DNA of 64,000 nt from Bacillota bacterium (GTDB lineage Bacteria; Bacillota; Clostridia; Lachnospirales; Lachnospiraceae): positions 1 through 64,000 of the forward strand of contig JAKQFQ010000472.1 of assembly GCA_029558315.1 (NCBI GenBank). Reading direction: 5' to 3'. The notes beneath the pieces were generated by a model. That model searched no databases. It worked only from the letters and a program-made list of their open reading frames with translations, and was not told where the DNA came from. Position numbers and translations under genes: made by a program. Below are positions 47,679 to 56,328 of the stretch, one piece after another (position 1 is the first letter of the stretch; each line of letters starts with the position of its first letter).

Positions 47679-49520
47679 ATGTGTGGTATTGTTGGTTATA
47701 TTGGAAAAGAACAGGCAGCCCCAATTATTCTGGATGGCTTGGCCAAATTAGAGTATAGAGGATATGATTCTGCGGGAATGGCAATCGCAGGAGAGGATCA
47801 TCAAATTAACTACAAGAAGGCTGTAGGCAGATTGAAGGTATTAGAAGAATTGACTCATGGCGGAGAGACTATGCCTGGAACAGCCGGAATTGGCCATACC
47901 AGATGGGCAACGCATGGTGCACCGAGTGATGTGAACTCTCATCCGCATTTTAACAAAGAAAAGACGATTGCGGTAGTGCATAACGGTATTATTGAGAACT
48001 ATATCTATTTACGGGATTATCTTATGAAAAAGGGGTATGAATTTATCTCTCAGACAGATACGGAAGTGCTGGCACATATGCTGGATTATTATTATAAAGG
48101 GAATCCACTTGAGGCAATCACTAAGGTTATGCACAGAGTAGAGGGTTCTTACGCACTTGGTGTCCTTTTTGCTGACCAGCCGGATCAGTTGTTTGCAGTT
48201 CGTAAAGACAGTCCCTTGATTGTTGGACAGAATGAAGATGGATGTTTCATCGCATCAGACGTGCCGGCTATCTTAAAATATACCAGAAAAGTGTATTTTG
48301 TTGAGAACCAGGAGGTTGTACGACTTCGTGAGGACCATATGCATTTCTACACAATAGATGAAGAAGAAATACATAAGGAACCGACTTTAATTGACTGGGA
48401 TGCCAATGCTGCTGAGAAATGCGGTTATGAACATTTCATGTTAAAGGAGATGTATGAGCAGCCAAAGGCAATCAAAGAGACGCTGATGCCTCAGAATAAT
48501 CCAAGGATTCGAGGTGACGAGATTACCATAGAAGAACTGGATATGACTGACGATGAATTACGCGCGATTAAGAAACTTCATATAGTAGCATGTGGTTCTG
48601 CTTATCATGCAGGTGTTACAGGAAAATATGTAATCGAGGGACTTGCAAGAGTGTCGGTGGAAGTGGATCTTGCTTCAGAGTTCCGTTATCGGAATCCGAT
48701 TTTGGAGGAAGGATCTATGGTCATTGTAATCAGTCAGTCCGGTGAGACTGCAGATACGCTGGCTGCATTGCGAGAGTCAAAAGCTCGTGGATTTAAGGTA
48801 TTGGGAATTGTCAATGTGGTAGGAAGTTCGATCGCCAGAGAAGCCGATAAGGTGATGTATACTTGGGCCGGACCGGAGATCGCAGTGGCTACGACGAAAG
48901 CATATAGCGCTCAGCTGATTGCATTGTATCTTCTGGCAATGAAACTTGCCAGAGTGAATAATACAGTGACCAAAGAGGAGTATCAGAAGCTTCTGTGTGA
49001 TATTAAACTTTTGCCGGATCAGGTAGAATTATTACTGAATAACAAAAATCATATACAGAAATTTGCTAATCGCTATATTGGCGCTAAGGATGTATTTTTC
49101 ATTGGAAGAGGAATTGACTATGCAATTTCACTGGAAGGATCATTGAAATTGAAAGAAATCTCATACATTCATTCTGAGGCATATGCAGCTGGAGAATTAA
49201 AGCATGGAACCATTTCTCTAATCGAAGATAAAACGCTGGTTGCAGCGGTATCTACGCAGGAGGCATTGTATCAGAAGACAATTAGTAATATGTTAGAATT
49301 AAAGGCAAGAGGAGCTTTCGTTCTTGCAGTTACCAATGAAGATAATAAAGCAATTGAGAAGGAAGCAGATTATGTCATTTATATTCCGAAGACAAATGCT
49401 TATTTTACCAATAGCCTTGCAATTATTCCTTTACAGTTATTTTCCTACTATGTTTCGCTTGGAAAAGGATGCGACGTGGATAAACCTAGAAATCTTGCAA
49501 AATCAGTTACTGTAGAATAG
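47679..49520 (+). CDS. glmS: Glutamine-fructose-6-phosphate aminotransferase
   Basis: The 613-residue enzyme starts MCGIVGYIG with the catalytic Cys2 after Met removal. It has the glutaminase motifs GHTRWATHG and HNGIIENY, and two SIS domains with SQSGETADT and the C-terminal KPRNLAKSVTVE. It makes glucosamine 6-phosphate for peptidoglycan and amino sugars. AGGGAGG precedes the ATG. Only 21 bases separate it from the GT2 gene, so no glmS ribozyme is present directly upstream. This housekeeping gene may mark the edge of the glycan locus. Confidence 0.98.
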   Translation: MCGIVGYIGKEQAAPIILDGLAKLEYRGYDSAGMAIAGEDHQINYKKAVGRLKVLEELTHGGETMPGTAGIGHTRWATHGAPSDVNSHPHFNKEKTIAVVHNGIIENYIYLRDYLMKKGYEFISQTDTEVLAHMLDYYYKGNPLEAITKVMHRVEGSYALGVLFADQPDQLFAVRKDSPLIVGQNEDGCFIASDVPAILKYTRKVYFVENQEVVRLREDHMHFYTIDEEEIHKEPTLIDWDANAAEKCGYEHFMLKEMYEQPKAIKETLMPQNNPRIRGDEITIEELDMTDDELRAIKKLHIVACGSAYHAGVTGKYVIEGLARVSVEVDLASEFRYRNPILEEGSMVIVISQSGETADTLAALRESKARGFKVLGIVNVVGSSIAREADKVMYTWAGPEIAVATTKAYSAQLIALYLLAMKLARVNNTVTKEEYQKLLCDIKLLPDQVELLLNNKNHIQKFANRYIGAKDVFFIGRGIDYAISLEGSLKLKEISYIHSEAYAAGELKHGTISLIEDKTLVAAVSTQEALYQKTISNMLELKARGAFVLAVTNEDNKAIEKEADYVIYIPKTNAYFTNSLAIIPLQLFSYYVSLGKGCDVDKPRNLAKSVTVE

Positions 49521-49645
49521 AAAAAATTGACAGAAGATTTTAACGAAATCAGCATGTTTTTATCACACTATTTTCACAGTCCGGACCTAGAATGGGAATA
49601 TCCAAATAAGTTTGGAAGTATATTTTAGGAAAGAGGGCTTTTAGC

Positions 49646-50980
49646 ATGGAAGAAAACAGGCAAACGGTAGTGATTGGCGGTACAGAAGACCGTAGTGGTG
49701 GTACGTATCAGGATCAACATCCAGAGTACCATGCACAGGCTTACCAGTACAACAAACAGGAGAGTATCCCTCCATCAGCAAAGCGACAGGCGGGATTTCT
49801 TAAGAAAATATGTTTCATGTGTATTCTGGGGCTGATTTTTGGAGTATGCAGTGCGGTGGCCTTTTATGCAGTTTACGATGTAAGAAATGCATTTATGCAT
49901 GAACAGGAAACACAGAACAGTGAAAGCACGGCTGCAGAAGCCGAATCAGACAAGCCAAATATGCTTCAGGCAAGTAATGTCACCACCACTGTTGTTACAG
50001 ATGTAACAGAGGTGGTAGAGCAGGTAATGCCATCCATTGTTTCAATTACCAATAACTACACGTATTCTATGTATTACTATGATTCACAGGCTCAGGAAAG
50101 TGGATCGGGAATTATTATAGGTGAAGATGAACAGGAATTGCTGATAGCAACGAATTATCATGTTATAGAAAATGCAGAGGAACTGACAGTAACATTTTTC
50201 AATAATTCAGAAGCAGACGCTGTGGTCAAAGGCAGAGACAGCTCGATGGATCTGGCCGTTATTGCTGTAAATATTGCAGATCTTGATGATGCAACACTGA
50301 ACGCAATATCTGTTGCGAAGCTTGGAGATTCAGATAGTCTCAAAGTAGGAGAACCTGTGATTGCGATTGGTAATGCTTTGGGTTATGGACAGTCCGTAAC
50401 AACCGGTGTTATCAGTGCCATGAATCGTGAGATTGATATGAATGGTATGGGTGGAACCTTTCTCCAGACTGATGCTGCAATCAATCCAGGGAATTCCGGA
50501 GGTGCATTACTCAATATTAGCGGTGAAGTGATTGGAATTAACTCTAATAAAATAGGTGGTTCAACTGTAGAAGGAATGGGATATGCGATTCCTATTTCAG
50601 CGGCTGAACCCATCATTGAAGATTTAGTGCAAAGAGAAACAAGAGTTCCGCTAAGCGAGGACGAACAGGGATATTTGGGGATTAGCGGTGCAACAATAAC
50701 ACCGCAGGAAAGAGCTTATTATGGATACCCGAATGGAGTCTATGTAGCTAATGTATATCAGAATTCTGCTGCTGCTGAAGCAGGGATTAAGCAGGGGGAT
50801 TTTATTACTTCTGTGAACGGCGAAGAAGTATTCTCAATGGAAGAGTTACAGCAGCTATTATCGACTTACGAAGGCGGTACCACGGTAGAGATTGGAGTGA
50901 GCAGAGTGTCTGCAAACCGATATCGAGAGCTGAGCGTTGATGTGACGTTACAGTACAAGAGTGAAATTTCTTTTCATTAA
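49646..50980 (+). CDS. HtrA/DegP-type membrane serine protease
   Basis: The 444-residue protein has a cytoplasmic tail of about 50 residues, one membrane helix (about 50-75) and a trypsin-like domain with the triad H172 (ATNYHV), D202 (SMDLAV) and S284 (NPGNSGGAL). A PDZ domain (about 345-435) follows. It degrades or refolds misfolded exported proteins at the outer face of the membrane. The gap before it contains a TTGACA but no convincing -10 box. It stands next to a ClpX-type unfoldase, so the region has a protein quality-control theme. Confidence 0.93.
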   Translation: MEENRQTVVIGGTEDRSGGTYQDQHPEYHAQAYQYNKQESIPPSAKRQAGFLKKICFMCILGLIFGVCSAVAFYAVYDVRNAFMHEQETQNSESTAAEAESDKPNMLQASNVTTTVVTDVTEVVEQVMPSIVSITNNYTYSMYYYDSQAQESGSGIIIGEDEQELLIATNYHVIENAEELTVTFFNNSEADAVVKGRDSSMDLAVIAVNIADLDDATLNAISVAKLGDSDSLKVGEPVIAIGNALGYGQSVTTGVISAMNREIDMNGMGGTFLQTDAAINPGNSGGALLNISGEVIGINSNKIGGSTVEGMGYAIPISAAEPIIEDLVQRETRVPLSEDEQGYLGISGATITPQERAYYGYPNGVYVANVYQNSAAAEAGIKQGDFITSVNGEEVFSMEELQQLLSTYEGGTTVEIGVSRVSANRYRELSVDVTLQYKSEISFH

Positions 50981-51050
50981 GAAGATTGACTCTTAAAAAG
51001 GATGCGCCTGTGCGCTGACAGGACAAGAAAACAAAAGTGAGGGATAACGC

Positions 51051-52670
51051 ATGGGCGATAATGAAAACAAAGACGGAGAATATGAACAGGTTTGCTGTAT
51101 GTGCCACAGAACTGAAAGTACAGCGGGGAAAATGTTACGATTGCCAATCAATCTCTATGTTTGTGCGAGCTGTATGGATAATATATCGAAAATGATGGAT
51201 GAAGAGTTCGGAAAACTGACAACAAACGGTCAGATGAACTATGAACAGCTGGCTGCGATGTATCAGAATATGGATTTAACGAAGGAAATGCCCAAAGAGG
51301 ATGTAAATCAGAAAGAAGATGTAAATCAGAAAGAAGAAGTAAATCAGAAAGAAGATACAGCTCGACAAGAAGATACAAACCAGAAAGAGAATGAGAAGAA
51401 AGAACCGACTGTTACTCTGACGGAACCGGATGAACCTGAAAAGACGAATCCGGTTCTGCCCGAGCAACCGGATAATCAAAAGCCCGGACAAGCCAAAGGG
51501 CAGATTCCAAGATTCAGCTTTATTAATTTTGCTGATTTGCAGGGAGAATTGGGACTTGGTGGACGGCAAAAGGTGAAAAAACGGGAAAAGGGTGAAAGAA
51601 AGCCGTTAATTGATTTGAAGGATATACCGGCACCGCATAAAATTAAAGCTCAGTTGGATGAGTATGTAGTTGGTCAGGAACATGCCAAGAAAGTAATGTC
51701 TGTTGCTGTTTATAATCACTATAAACGAGTTGCAACAGATACGATGGATGATATTGATATTGAGAAATCCAATATGCTGATGATTGGACCGACTGGCTGT
51801 GGCAAGACTTATCTTGTAAAAACACTGGCAAAGCTATTAGATGTGCCCTTGGCGATTACAGATGCAACAAGCCTGACAGAAGCCGGATATATTGGAGATG
51901 ACATCGAAAGTGTTGTCAGCAAGCTTCTGACAGCAGCTGATAATGATGTAGATAAAGCCGAACAGGGAATTATTTTCATTGATGAAATTGATAAGATCGC
52001 AAAGAAACAGAATACGAATTCACGCGATGTGAGTGGCGAATCAGTTCAGCAGGGAATGTTGAAACTATTAGAAGGGGCTGATATCGAGGTCCCTGTTGGC
52101 GCTTCATCCAAGAATGCGATGGTTCCAACAACTACAGTGAACACTAAGAATATACTATTCATTTGTGGTGGAGCATTCCCGGGACTTGAAGAGAACATTA
52201 TAGATCGAGTAAAAAAACAAACATCCATAGGGTTTAACGCGGAACTTAAATCAGGATTGAACAAAGAGAAGAACGTTTTACAGAAAGTAGAGACGCAGGA
52301 TATCAGGAAGTTTGGAATGATTCCTGAGTTCGTTGGACGTTTGCCGATGGTATTTGCATTAGAGGGACTTGATGAAGAGATGCTTGTAAAGATTCTGAAG
52401 GAACCGAAGAATGCTATATTGAAGCAATACCAGAAGCTGTTAGAATTAGATGCAGTGAACCTGAAATTTACGGATGAAGCTTTAACAACAATTGCACAAA
52501 AGGCGATGAAAAAGGAAATGGGAGCCAGAGCACTTCGCTCAATTATCGATGATTTCATGCTGGATATTATGTACGAAATCCCGAAGGACGACAATATTGG
52601 CCAGGTAACCATTACAAAAGAGTATTTAGAAGGAAAAGGTGGTCCGCTGATTGAACTGCGAGAGAACTGA
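51051..52670 (+). CDS. clpX: ClpX-type unfoldase with zinc finger and acidic repeat linker
   Basis: The 539-residue AAA+ protein has a zinc-binding N-domain with C15/C18 and C38/C41, then a low-complexity linker (about 75-175) with DVNQKE repeats. The ATPase has KIKAQLDEYVVGQE, Walker A GPTGCGKT (246-253), pore loop GYIGDD, Walker B FIDEIDK (D311, E312), an IGF loop (TSIGFNAEL) for ClpP docking, PEFVGRLP Arg finger and GARALRSI sensor II. Typical ClpX is about 420 residues; the extra length is mostly the linker. It may be a second, specialised ClpX rather than the housekeeping one. Upstream is HtrA; downstream a terminator overlaps the S8 gene start. Confidence 0.88.
   Translation: MGDNENKDGEYEQVCCMCHRTESTAGKMLRLPINLYVCASCMDNISKMMDEEFGKLTTNGQMNYEQLAAMYQNMDLTKEMPKEDVNQKEDVNQKEEVNQKEDTARQEDTNQKENEKKEPTVTLTEPDEPEKTNPVLPEQPDNQKPGQAKGQIPRFSFINFADLQGELGLGGRQKVKKREKGERKPLIDLKDIPAPHKIKAQLDEYVVGQEHAKKVMSVAVYNHYKRVATDTMDDIDIEKSNMLMIGPTGCGKTYLVKTLAKLLDVPLAITDATSLTEAGYIGDDIESVVSKLLTAADNDVDKAEQGIIFIDEIDKIAKKQNTNSRDVSGESVQQGMLKLLEGADIEVPVGASSKNAMVPTTTVNTKNILFICGGAFPGLEENIIDRVKKQTSIGFNAELKSGLNKEKNVLQKVETQDIRKFGMIPEFVGRLPMVFALEGLDEEMLVKILKEPKNAILKQYQKLLELDAVNLKFTDEALTTIAQKAMKKEMGARALRSIIDDFMLDIMYEIPKDDNIGQVTITKEYLEGKGGPLIELREN
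51300..51353 (+). repeat. Three 18-bp tandem repeats in the ClpX-type gene
   Basis: Units at 51300-51317 and 51318-51335 are identical and a third at 51336-51353 differs at one base. They encode DVNQKE, DVNQKE and EVNQKE. More degenerate NQKE units follow, consistent with slippage-driven expansion of the linker. Confidence 0.85.
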
Positions 52671-52710
52671 GCAATAATGTAAGAATTAATTCATATAGAG
52701 AAAAGAGACA

Positions 52711-52763
52711 CAAAATACATCTGATGACATAGAATAGGATAAAGTCATTGGATGTGTTTTTTT
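52711..52763 (+). terminator. Terminator after the ClpX-type gene, overlapping the next start
   Basis: A stem of about 17 bp with a few G-U pairs (52711-52728 with 52744-52760), a 15-base loop and a T run ending at 52763. The TTG start of the S8 gene (52762) lies at the end of this T run. Confidence 0.7.
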
Positions 52764-54492
52764 GTCTTGTAAAGAAAAAATTTTATCTGAAGACTATCTG
52801 GATTTGATAGAGGAATCACTTATTAGAGATGACGAGAATGTACGCTATAACAACTATTGTGAACAGAAATTGACAAACAATGTAAGCTTATTTTATGTAA
52901 GTCGTGAAGAAATTCGTGATCAGTTTCCAACAGCAGAAATGTATTCCAGACTTCCAAAATGTTATGGGTTAACAGGAGGAGGCTTGGAAACAAGTCAACC
53001 AGCTACGCAGTTTAATCCGCTTCCGCTAAGCAATTCCGGTATTTTTGCGGTACAGAATCCACCACTTCGATTGACTGGAACCGGTACAATTTATGCAATA
53101 ATTGACACTGGCATAGACTATCAAAGTCCACTGTTTCGCAATCCGGATGGTACTACCAGAATCCTCGCTATTTGGGACCAAACGAATCAGAACGGTTCTC
53201 CTCCTTCCCACTTTTTTTATGGTACTGAATATACCGATTTACAGATTAACGACTCTTTTTTGTATGATAATCAACTAGATTATGTTAACACGATTGATAA
53301 AATTGGTCATGGGACAAAACTGTCTGCTGTTGCTGTTGGGAACGGATTAAAGGACAATATTATGTTTACCAGTCCGGCACCTGATGCCAATCTTGTTGTT
53401 GTAAAGCTCAAACAGGCCAAAAATTACTTTAGAGATCTGTATTTAATCCCGCAGCAGGTGCCATGCTACGAAGAAAGCGATATTATGACTGCGCTGTTGT
53501 ATGTCAGAAGTTTTGTCCGAACTGGAATAAGGCCGGTGGTAGTGTTTATGGGATTGGGGAGTAGCTTTGGTAATCATGAAGGAACTGCTTCACTGGGGAA
53601 CTTTATTGCTGAGATCAGTGCAATCAGAAACTTTGCTATGGTATGCGGAGCAGGAAATGAGGGGAACACGGGACATCATTATGAAGGTACTAATCTAATT
53701 GGAAATGGAGACGCTCAGAATGTAGAGATTAATGTTTCGGAAGGAAATGATGGATTTTTCATGGAGTTTTGGGCACAGGCACCGGCAGTCTATGATCTCG
53801 TGATTCGTTCACCAGCCGGGGAAAGCACCGGGATTATAAATGACAGGAATGGCAGAAATGCAATATATAGTTTTGTATATGGAGAAAGTCAACTAATGGT
53901 TAACTATGTACTTTCGGACGAATATTCTGGATGGCAATCAGCATATCTTAGGTTCTATCGTCCCATTGAAGGGTTGTGGAACATTAGTGTCATTCCTACT
54001 GACACAAGTGTCATAACAAGATTCCATTTATGGCTCCCTATACAAAATTTCCTGAATAGTCAGGTTTCGTTTGTGCGTCCATCACCTTATGTAACACTGA
54101 CACCTCCGTCAGCTATTCGTGGATTAATCACAGTCTCTGGGTATGATAGTTATAGTGGCAGCTTCTATATTGCTTCCTCCAGAGGATATACAACAGAAGG
54201 AAGAGTAAAGCCGGATTTTGCTGCACCGGCAGTGGAAGTATCTACACCAGGAGGAAGTGAGAACGGTACTGAATTATCTGGAACAATTGTCGCAGGTGCA
54301 ATTGCGCAAATGCTTCAATGGGCAGTTACAGACGGAAATGATCCCATGATAGACAGCAACGAAATCAAGAATTACATTATTCGCGGTTGTAATCGTGATC
54401 CGGGAATCACATATCCTAATCGAGAGTTTGGCTATGGAACATTTGACCTTGCAAGGGTATTTCAGAGAATTGCCGGAATTAGTATTATGTAA
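52762..54492 (+). CDS. S8 subtilisin-like protein lacking the nucleophilic serine
   Basis: This 576-residue protein has the CspABC-like S8 fold without signal peptide or prodomain. The Asp motif is AIIDTGIDY (D115) and the His motif is GHGTKLS (H183). The motif that should read GTS(I/V)A reads NGTELSG, placing Glu at 504 where the nucleophilic Ser is expected. After it the family pattern continues with GNDPMID and YPNREFGYGTFDL. It is therefore probably a pseudoprotease, as known for CspA and CspC of C. difficile, or uses the Ser three residues on. The only available start is TTG, with weak GGAT upstream, inside the preceding terminator. Confidence 0.82.
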   Translation: MSCKEKILSEDYLDLIEESLIRDDENVRYNNYCEQKLTNNVSLFYVSREEIRDQFPTAEMYSRLPKCYGLTGGGLETSQPATQFNPLPLSNSGIFAVQNPPLRLTGTGTIYAIIDTGIDYQSPLFRNPDGTTRILAIWDQTNQNGSPPSHFFYGTEYTDLQINDSFLYDNQLDYVNTIDKIGHGTKLSAVAVGNGLKDNIMFTSPAPDANLVVVKLKQAKNYFRDLYLIPQQVPCYEESDIMTALLYVRSFVRTGIRPVVVFMGLGSSFGNHEGTASLGNFIAEISAIRNFAMVCGAGNEGNTGHHYEGTNLIGNGDAQNVEINVSEGNDGFFMEFWAQAPAVYDLVIRSPAGESTGIINDRNGRNAIYSFVYGESQLMVNYVLSDEYSGWQSAYLRFYRPIEGLWNISVIPTDTSVITRFHLWLPIQNFLNSQVSFVRPSPYVTLTPPSAIRGLITVSGYDSYSGSFYIASSRGYTTEGRVKPDFAAPAVEVSTPGGSENGTELSGTIVAGAIAQMLQWAVTDGNDPMIDSNEIKNYIIRGCNRDPGITYPNREFGYGTFDLARVFQRIAGISIM

Positions 54493-54541
54493 ATTAAATT
54501 GCAAAAGGTTATATTATGTAAACCTCTAACTTAGATTAGAC

Positions 54542-54589
54542 AATGCATTTTATGTTAACCAATTTAATTGACATAAGATTGCATTTTTT
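54542..54589 (+). terminator. Terminator after the S8 gene
   Basis: A stem of about 14 bp with a single bulge (54542-54555 with 54571-54585) and a 15-base loop is followed by a T run to 54589. It lies 50 bases after the S8 stop. Confidence 0.65.
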
Positions 54590-55010
54590 GAGTATTTGAG
54601 ATATTATGTTAATGAATAGAATAATAGGCTTAGAATCAGAGCAGCTTTTACGAACAAAATCAAGAATTGTATCTCTGAATAGTGAAATGGATAGTATTTC
54701 ATTATTTAAACATTATTACACAATATATCGTTTAAATATAAAATAAATATAAACTGCAAGAGATGCAGAAAAGACAAGGAAGAAATTCATGACCTGAAAA
54801 GTCAATTTGAAAAAAAGATGTTTATAACGTATCGTTTACATTTTTCATTATCACAAGTAAATTAGGATAAATACAAAGTCATTTTCCGTAACTTTTAAAG
54901 AGATAGTACCAAATTACCGAATGGGTAACATAAATTGGATACAAAAAAATCCAACAGCGTGCAATTAGTATGACTTAATATAATCAAAACAATTCAATAA
55001 TGATGTAATA
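54590..55010. other. AT-rich intergenic stretch with no supported gene
   Basis: This stretch is much richer in A/T than its surroundings. The only open stretch noticed is 44 codons from an ATG near 54611 without a ribosome site, which I do not call. TATCGTTTA occurs twice (near 54727 and 54828) as short direct repeats. No tRNA or riboswitch was recognised. Confidence 0.5.
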
Positions 55011-55041
55011 AAAAAAGAGAAAATCATTTGATTTTCTCTTT
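55011..55041 (-). terminator. Terminator for the minus-strand carbamate kinase
   Basis: A 13-bp perfect stem (55014-55026 with 55029-55041) ends in a T run on the minus strand (A run at 55011-55016), 40 bases past the arcC stop. Confidence 0.8.
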
Positions 55042-55079
55042 CATTAGTTTATTAGGACAAGTGATCTATCAGACAATCG

Positions 55080-56015
55080 TTATTTGGTAATGAGTGTTCC
55101 GACTTTACCCTTTATTACATCATCTATATTCTTTAGTGAAGTAATAAGAACGCTGCCGGAGGGAACTGATTCTAAATAAGCGATAGCTGCTTCAATCTTA
55201 GGCAACATATTGGTTGCGGCAAATTCATTCTCAGCAATCATCTTTTTGGCACAATCAACCGTCATCTCTGCGATCGGTTGAGCCTGATCTGTATTGAAAC
55301 CGGAATAAACAAAGTCAACACTGGTAAAAATAATCAGCTGGTCAGCCATAAGATCAGCTGCAAGCTTACCGGCAATGCTATCTTTTTCAATAACGGCAGA
55401 GGCACCTTTTAGAATATGGTTCTGCTCGATAACGGGAATTCCACCACCGCCACAGGCAATAACAATTTGTTCGGCATCAGAAAGTGCACGAATGGCATCA
55501 ATCTCAACAATGTTAAGAGGATGTGGTGCAGCAACTACTCTTCGGAATCCTTTTTCAGGTACTTCAGTAACGTAATTGCCCTTTTTGATTTCAATCTCGG
55601 CATCCTCCTTAGACATATAACGTCCAATCACTTTTTGAGGATCATAGAAAGCCTCGTCATAAGGATCAACAGTAACCTGGGTCAAAATGGTACTTACCGG
55701 AGTTGCTATTCCGCGACTTAGTAATTCAGAACGTAAGGCATTCTGAATATCATAACCTATATATCCTTGACTCATTGCAGAACATACGCACATTGGAGCC
55801 GGTGTATAATCGATATAAATACGACGAAGCTCGGTCATGGCTTTGTGAATCATACTGACCTGCGGCCCATTGGAATGTGTAATTGTCAGCTGATAATCAT
55901 TTTCTACAAGTTTGGCCAATGCTTTTGCAGTATCCTGAACTGCATCACGTTGCTCAAGAATTGTATATCCTAAAGCTTCATGGCCAAGAGAAACAACTAC
56001 TTTCTTTTTACTCAT
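55080..56015 (-). CDS. arcC: Carbamate kinase
   Basis: The 311-residue amino-acid kinase has SLGHEALGYT near residue 8 in place of the classical GGNALG. It has THSNGPQVSMIHKAM near residue 46, the APMCVCSAMSQGYIGY segment, CGGGGIPV near residue 208 and KDSIAGKLAADLMADQLII near residue 230. It makes ATP from carbamoyl phosphate and ADP. The GHxALG variant also occurs, to my knowledge, in clostridial carbamate kinases, so activity is likely kept. The ATG at 56015 fits the family start; an ATG 22 codons earlier would add a non-homologous tail. No ADI, OTC or xanthine-pathway genes are adjacent. Confidence 0.93.
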   Translation of the reverse strand: MSKKKVVVSLGHEALGYTILEQRDAVQDTAKALAKLVENDYQLTITHSNGPQVSMIHKAMTELRRIYIDYTPAPMCVCSAMSQGYIGYDIQNALRSELLSRGIATPVSTILTQVTVDPYDEAFYDPQKVIGRYMSKEDAEIEIKKGNYVTEVPEKGFRRVVAAPHPLNIVEIDAIRALSDAEQIVIACGGGGIPVIEQNHILKGASAVIEKDSIAGKLAADLMADQLIIFTSVDFVYSGFNTDQAQPIAEMTVDCAKKMIAENEFAATNMLPKIEAAIAYLESVPSGSVLITSLKNIDDVIKGKVGTLITK

Positions 56016-56053
56016 ATCTGTACCTGCTTTCCCTTTCTTTGCATGAACAAAGA

Positions 56054-56081
56054 AATATATTATTGATAATAAGTATATCAA
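56054..56081 (-). promoter_or_regulatory. Promoter for arcC
   Basis: On the minus strand TTGATA (56081-56076) and TATATT (56059-56054) are 16 bases apart, giving a start about 32 bases before the ATG at 56015. Confidence 0.5.
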
Positions 56082-56100
56082 ATGAAGGTAGAAAAATCTA

Positions 56101-56129
56101 TAGACATTTCAAAAACACGGTGTTATAGT
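56101..56129 (+). promoter_or_regulatory. Promoter for the 56329 gene
   Basis: TAGACA (56101-56106) and TATAGT (56124-56129) are 17 bases apart, with a TGT extension before the -10 box. Transcription would start near 56136, placing five decamer repeats and a hairpin in a leader of about 190 bases. Confidence 0.5.
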
Positions 56130-56150
56130 AAATGTATCACAAATAGAACA

Positions 56151-56200
56151 AAAAGCAACACAAAGCAACATAAAGCAACACAAAGCAACACAAAGCAACA
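56151..56200 (+). repeat. Five tandem 10-bp repeats in the leader of the 56329 gene
   Basis: The decamer NAAAGCAACA occurs five times in perfect register (56151-56200); only the first base varies (A, C, T, C, C). The 10-bp period places an A-tract once per helical turn. If transcribed from 56136 it gives an unstructured A/C-rich RNA. The rest of the 313-base gap holds the two promoters and a hairpin. Confidence 0.88.
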
Positions 56201-56252
56201 CAATTTAAAAAGAACAAAAGGAAACTGTTAGAAAACCTCCGGACAGAATATT

Positions 56253-56298
56253 AGAGTCAGAGCCACAGACTGCGCATGGCTCAAGCCTTAGGCACTCT
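56253..56298 (+). promoter_or_regulatory. Leader hairpin before the 56329 gene
   Basis: Two nested short stems, AGAGT/ACTCT (56253-56257 with 56294-56298) and GAGCCA/TGGCTC (56260-56265 with 56277-56282), lie 30 bases before the ATG. There is no T run, so this is not a terminator. Confidence 0.3.
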
Positions 56299-56328
56299 AC
56301 AAAATTAGTCGCAGCATGGAGGTTAAGT

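Noticed and set aside
49526-49560. Promoter for htrA starting at TTGACA
   Set aside because: A good -35 box is present but no acceptable -10 box occurs 16-18 bases downstream.
52046-52612. Minus-strand open frame of 188 codons inside the ClpX-type gene
   Set aside because: It lies wholly opposite conserved AAA+ coding sequence, and a similar mirror frame lies opposite the copy-2 ATPase, as expected from codon bias.
54611-54745. 44-codon open stretch in the AT-rich gap
   Set aside because: No ribosome site, no recognisable motif and random-looking composition.
55080-56015. Inactive carbamate kinase because GGNALG reads GHEALG
   Set aside because: Other binding motifs are intact and, to my knowledge, GHxALG variants are common in clostridial enzymes, so loss of activity is not supported.
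56151-56200. CRISPR array
   Set aside because: The units are 10 bp, directly adjacent and without spacers, and no cas gene is present.
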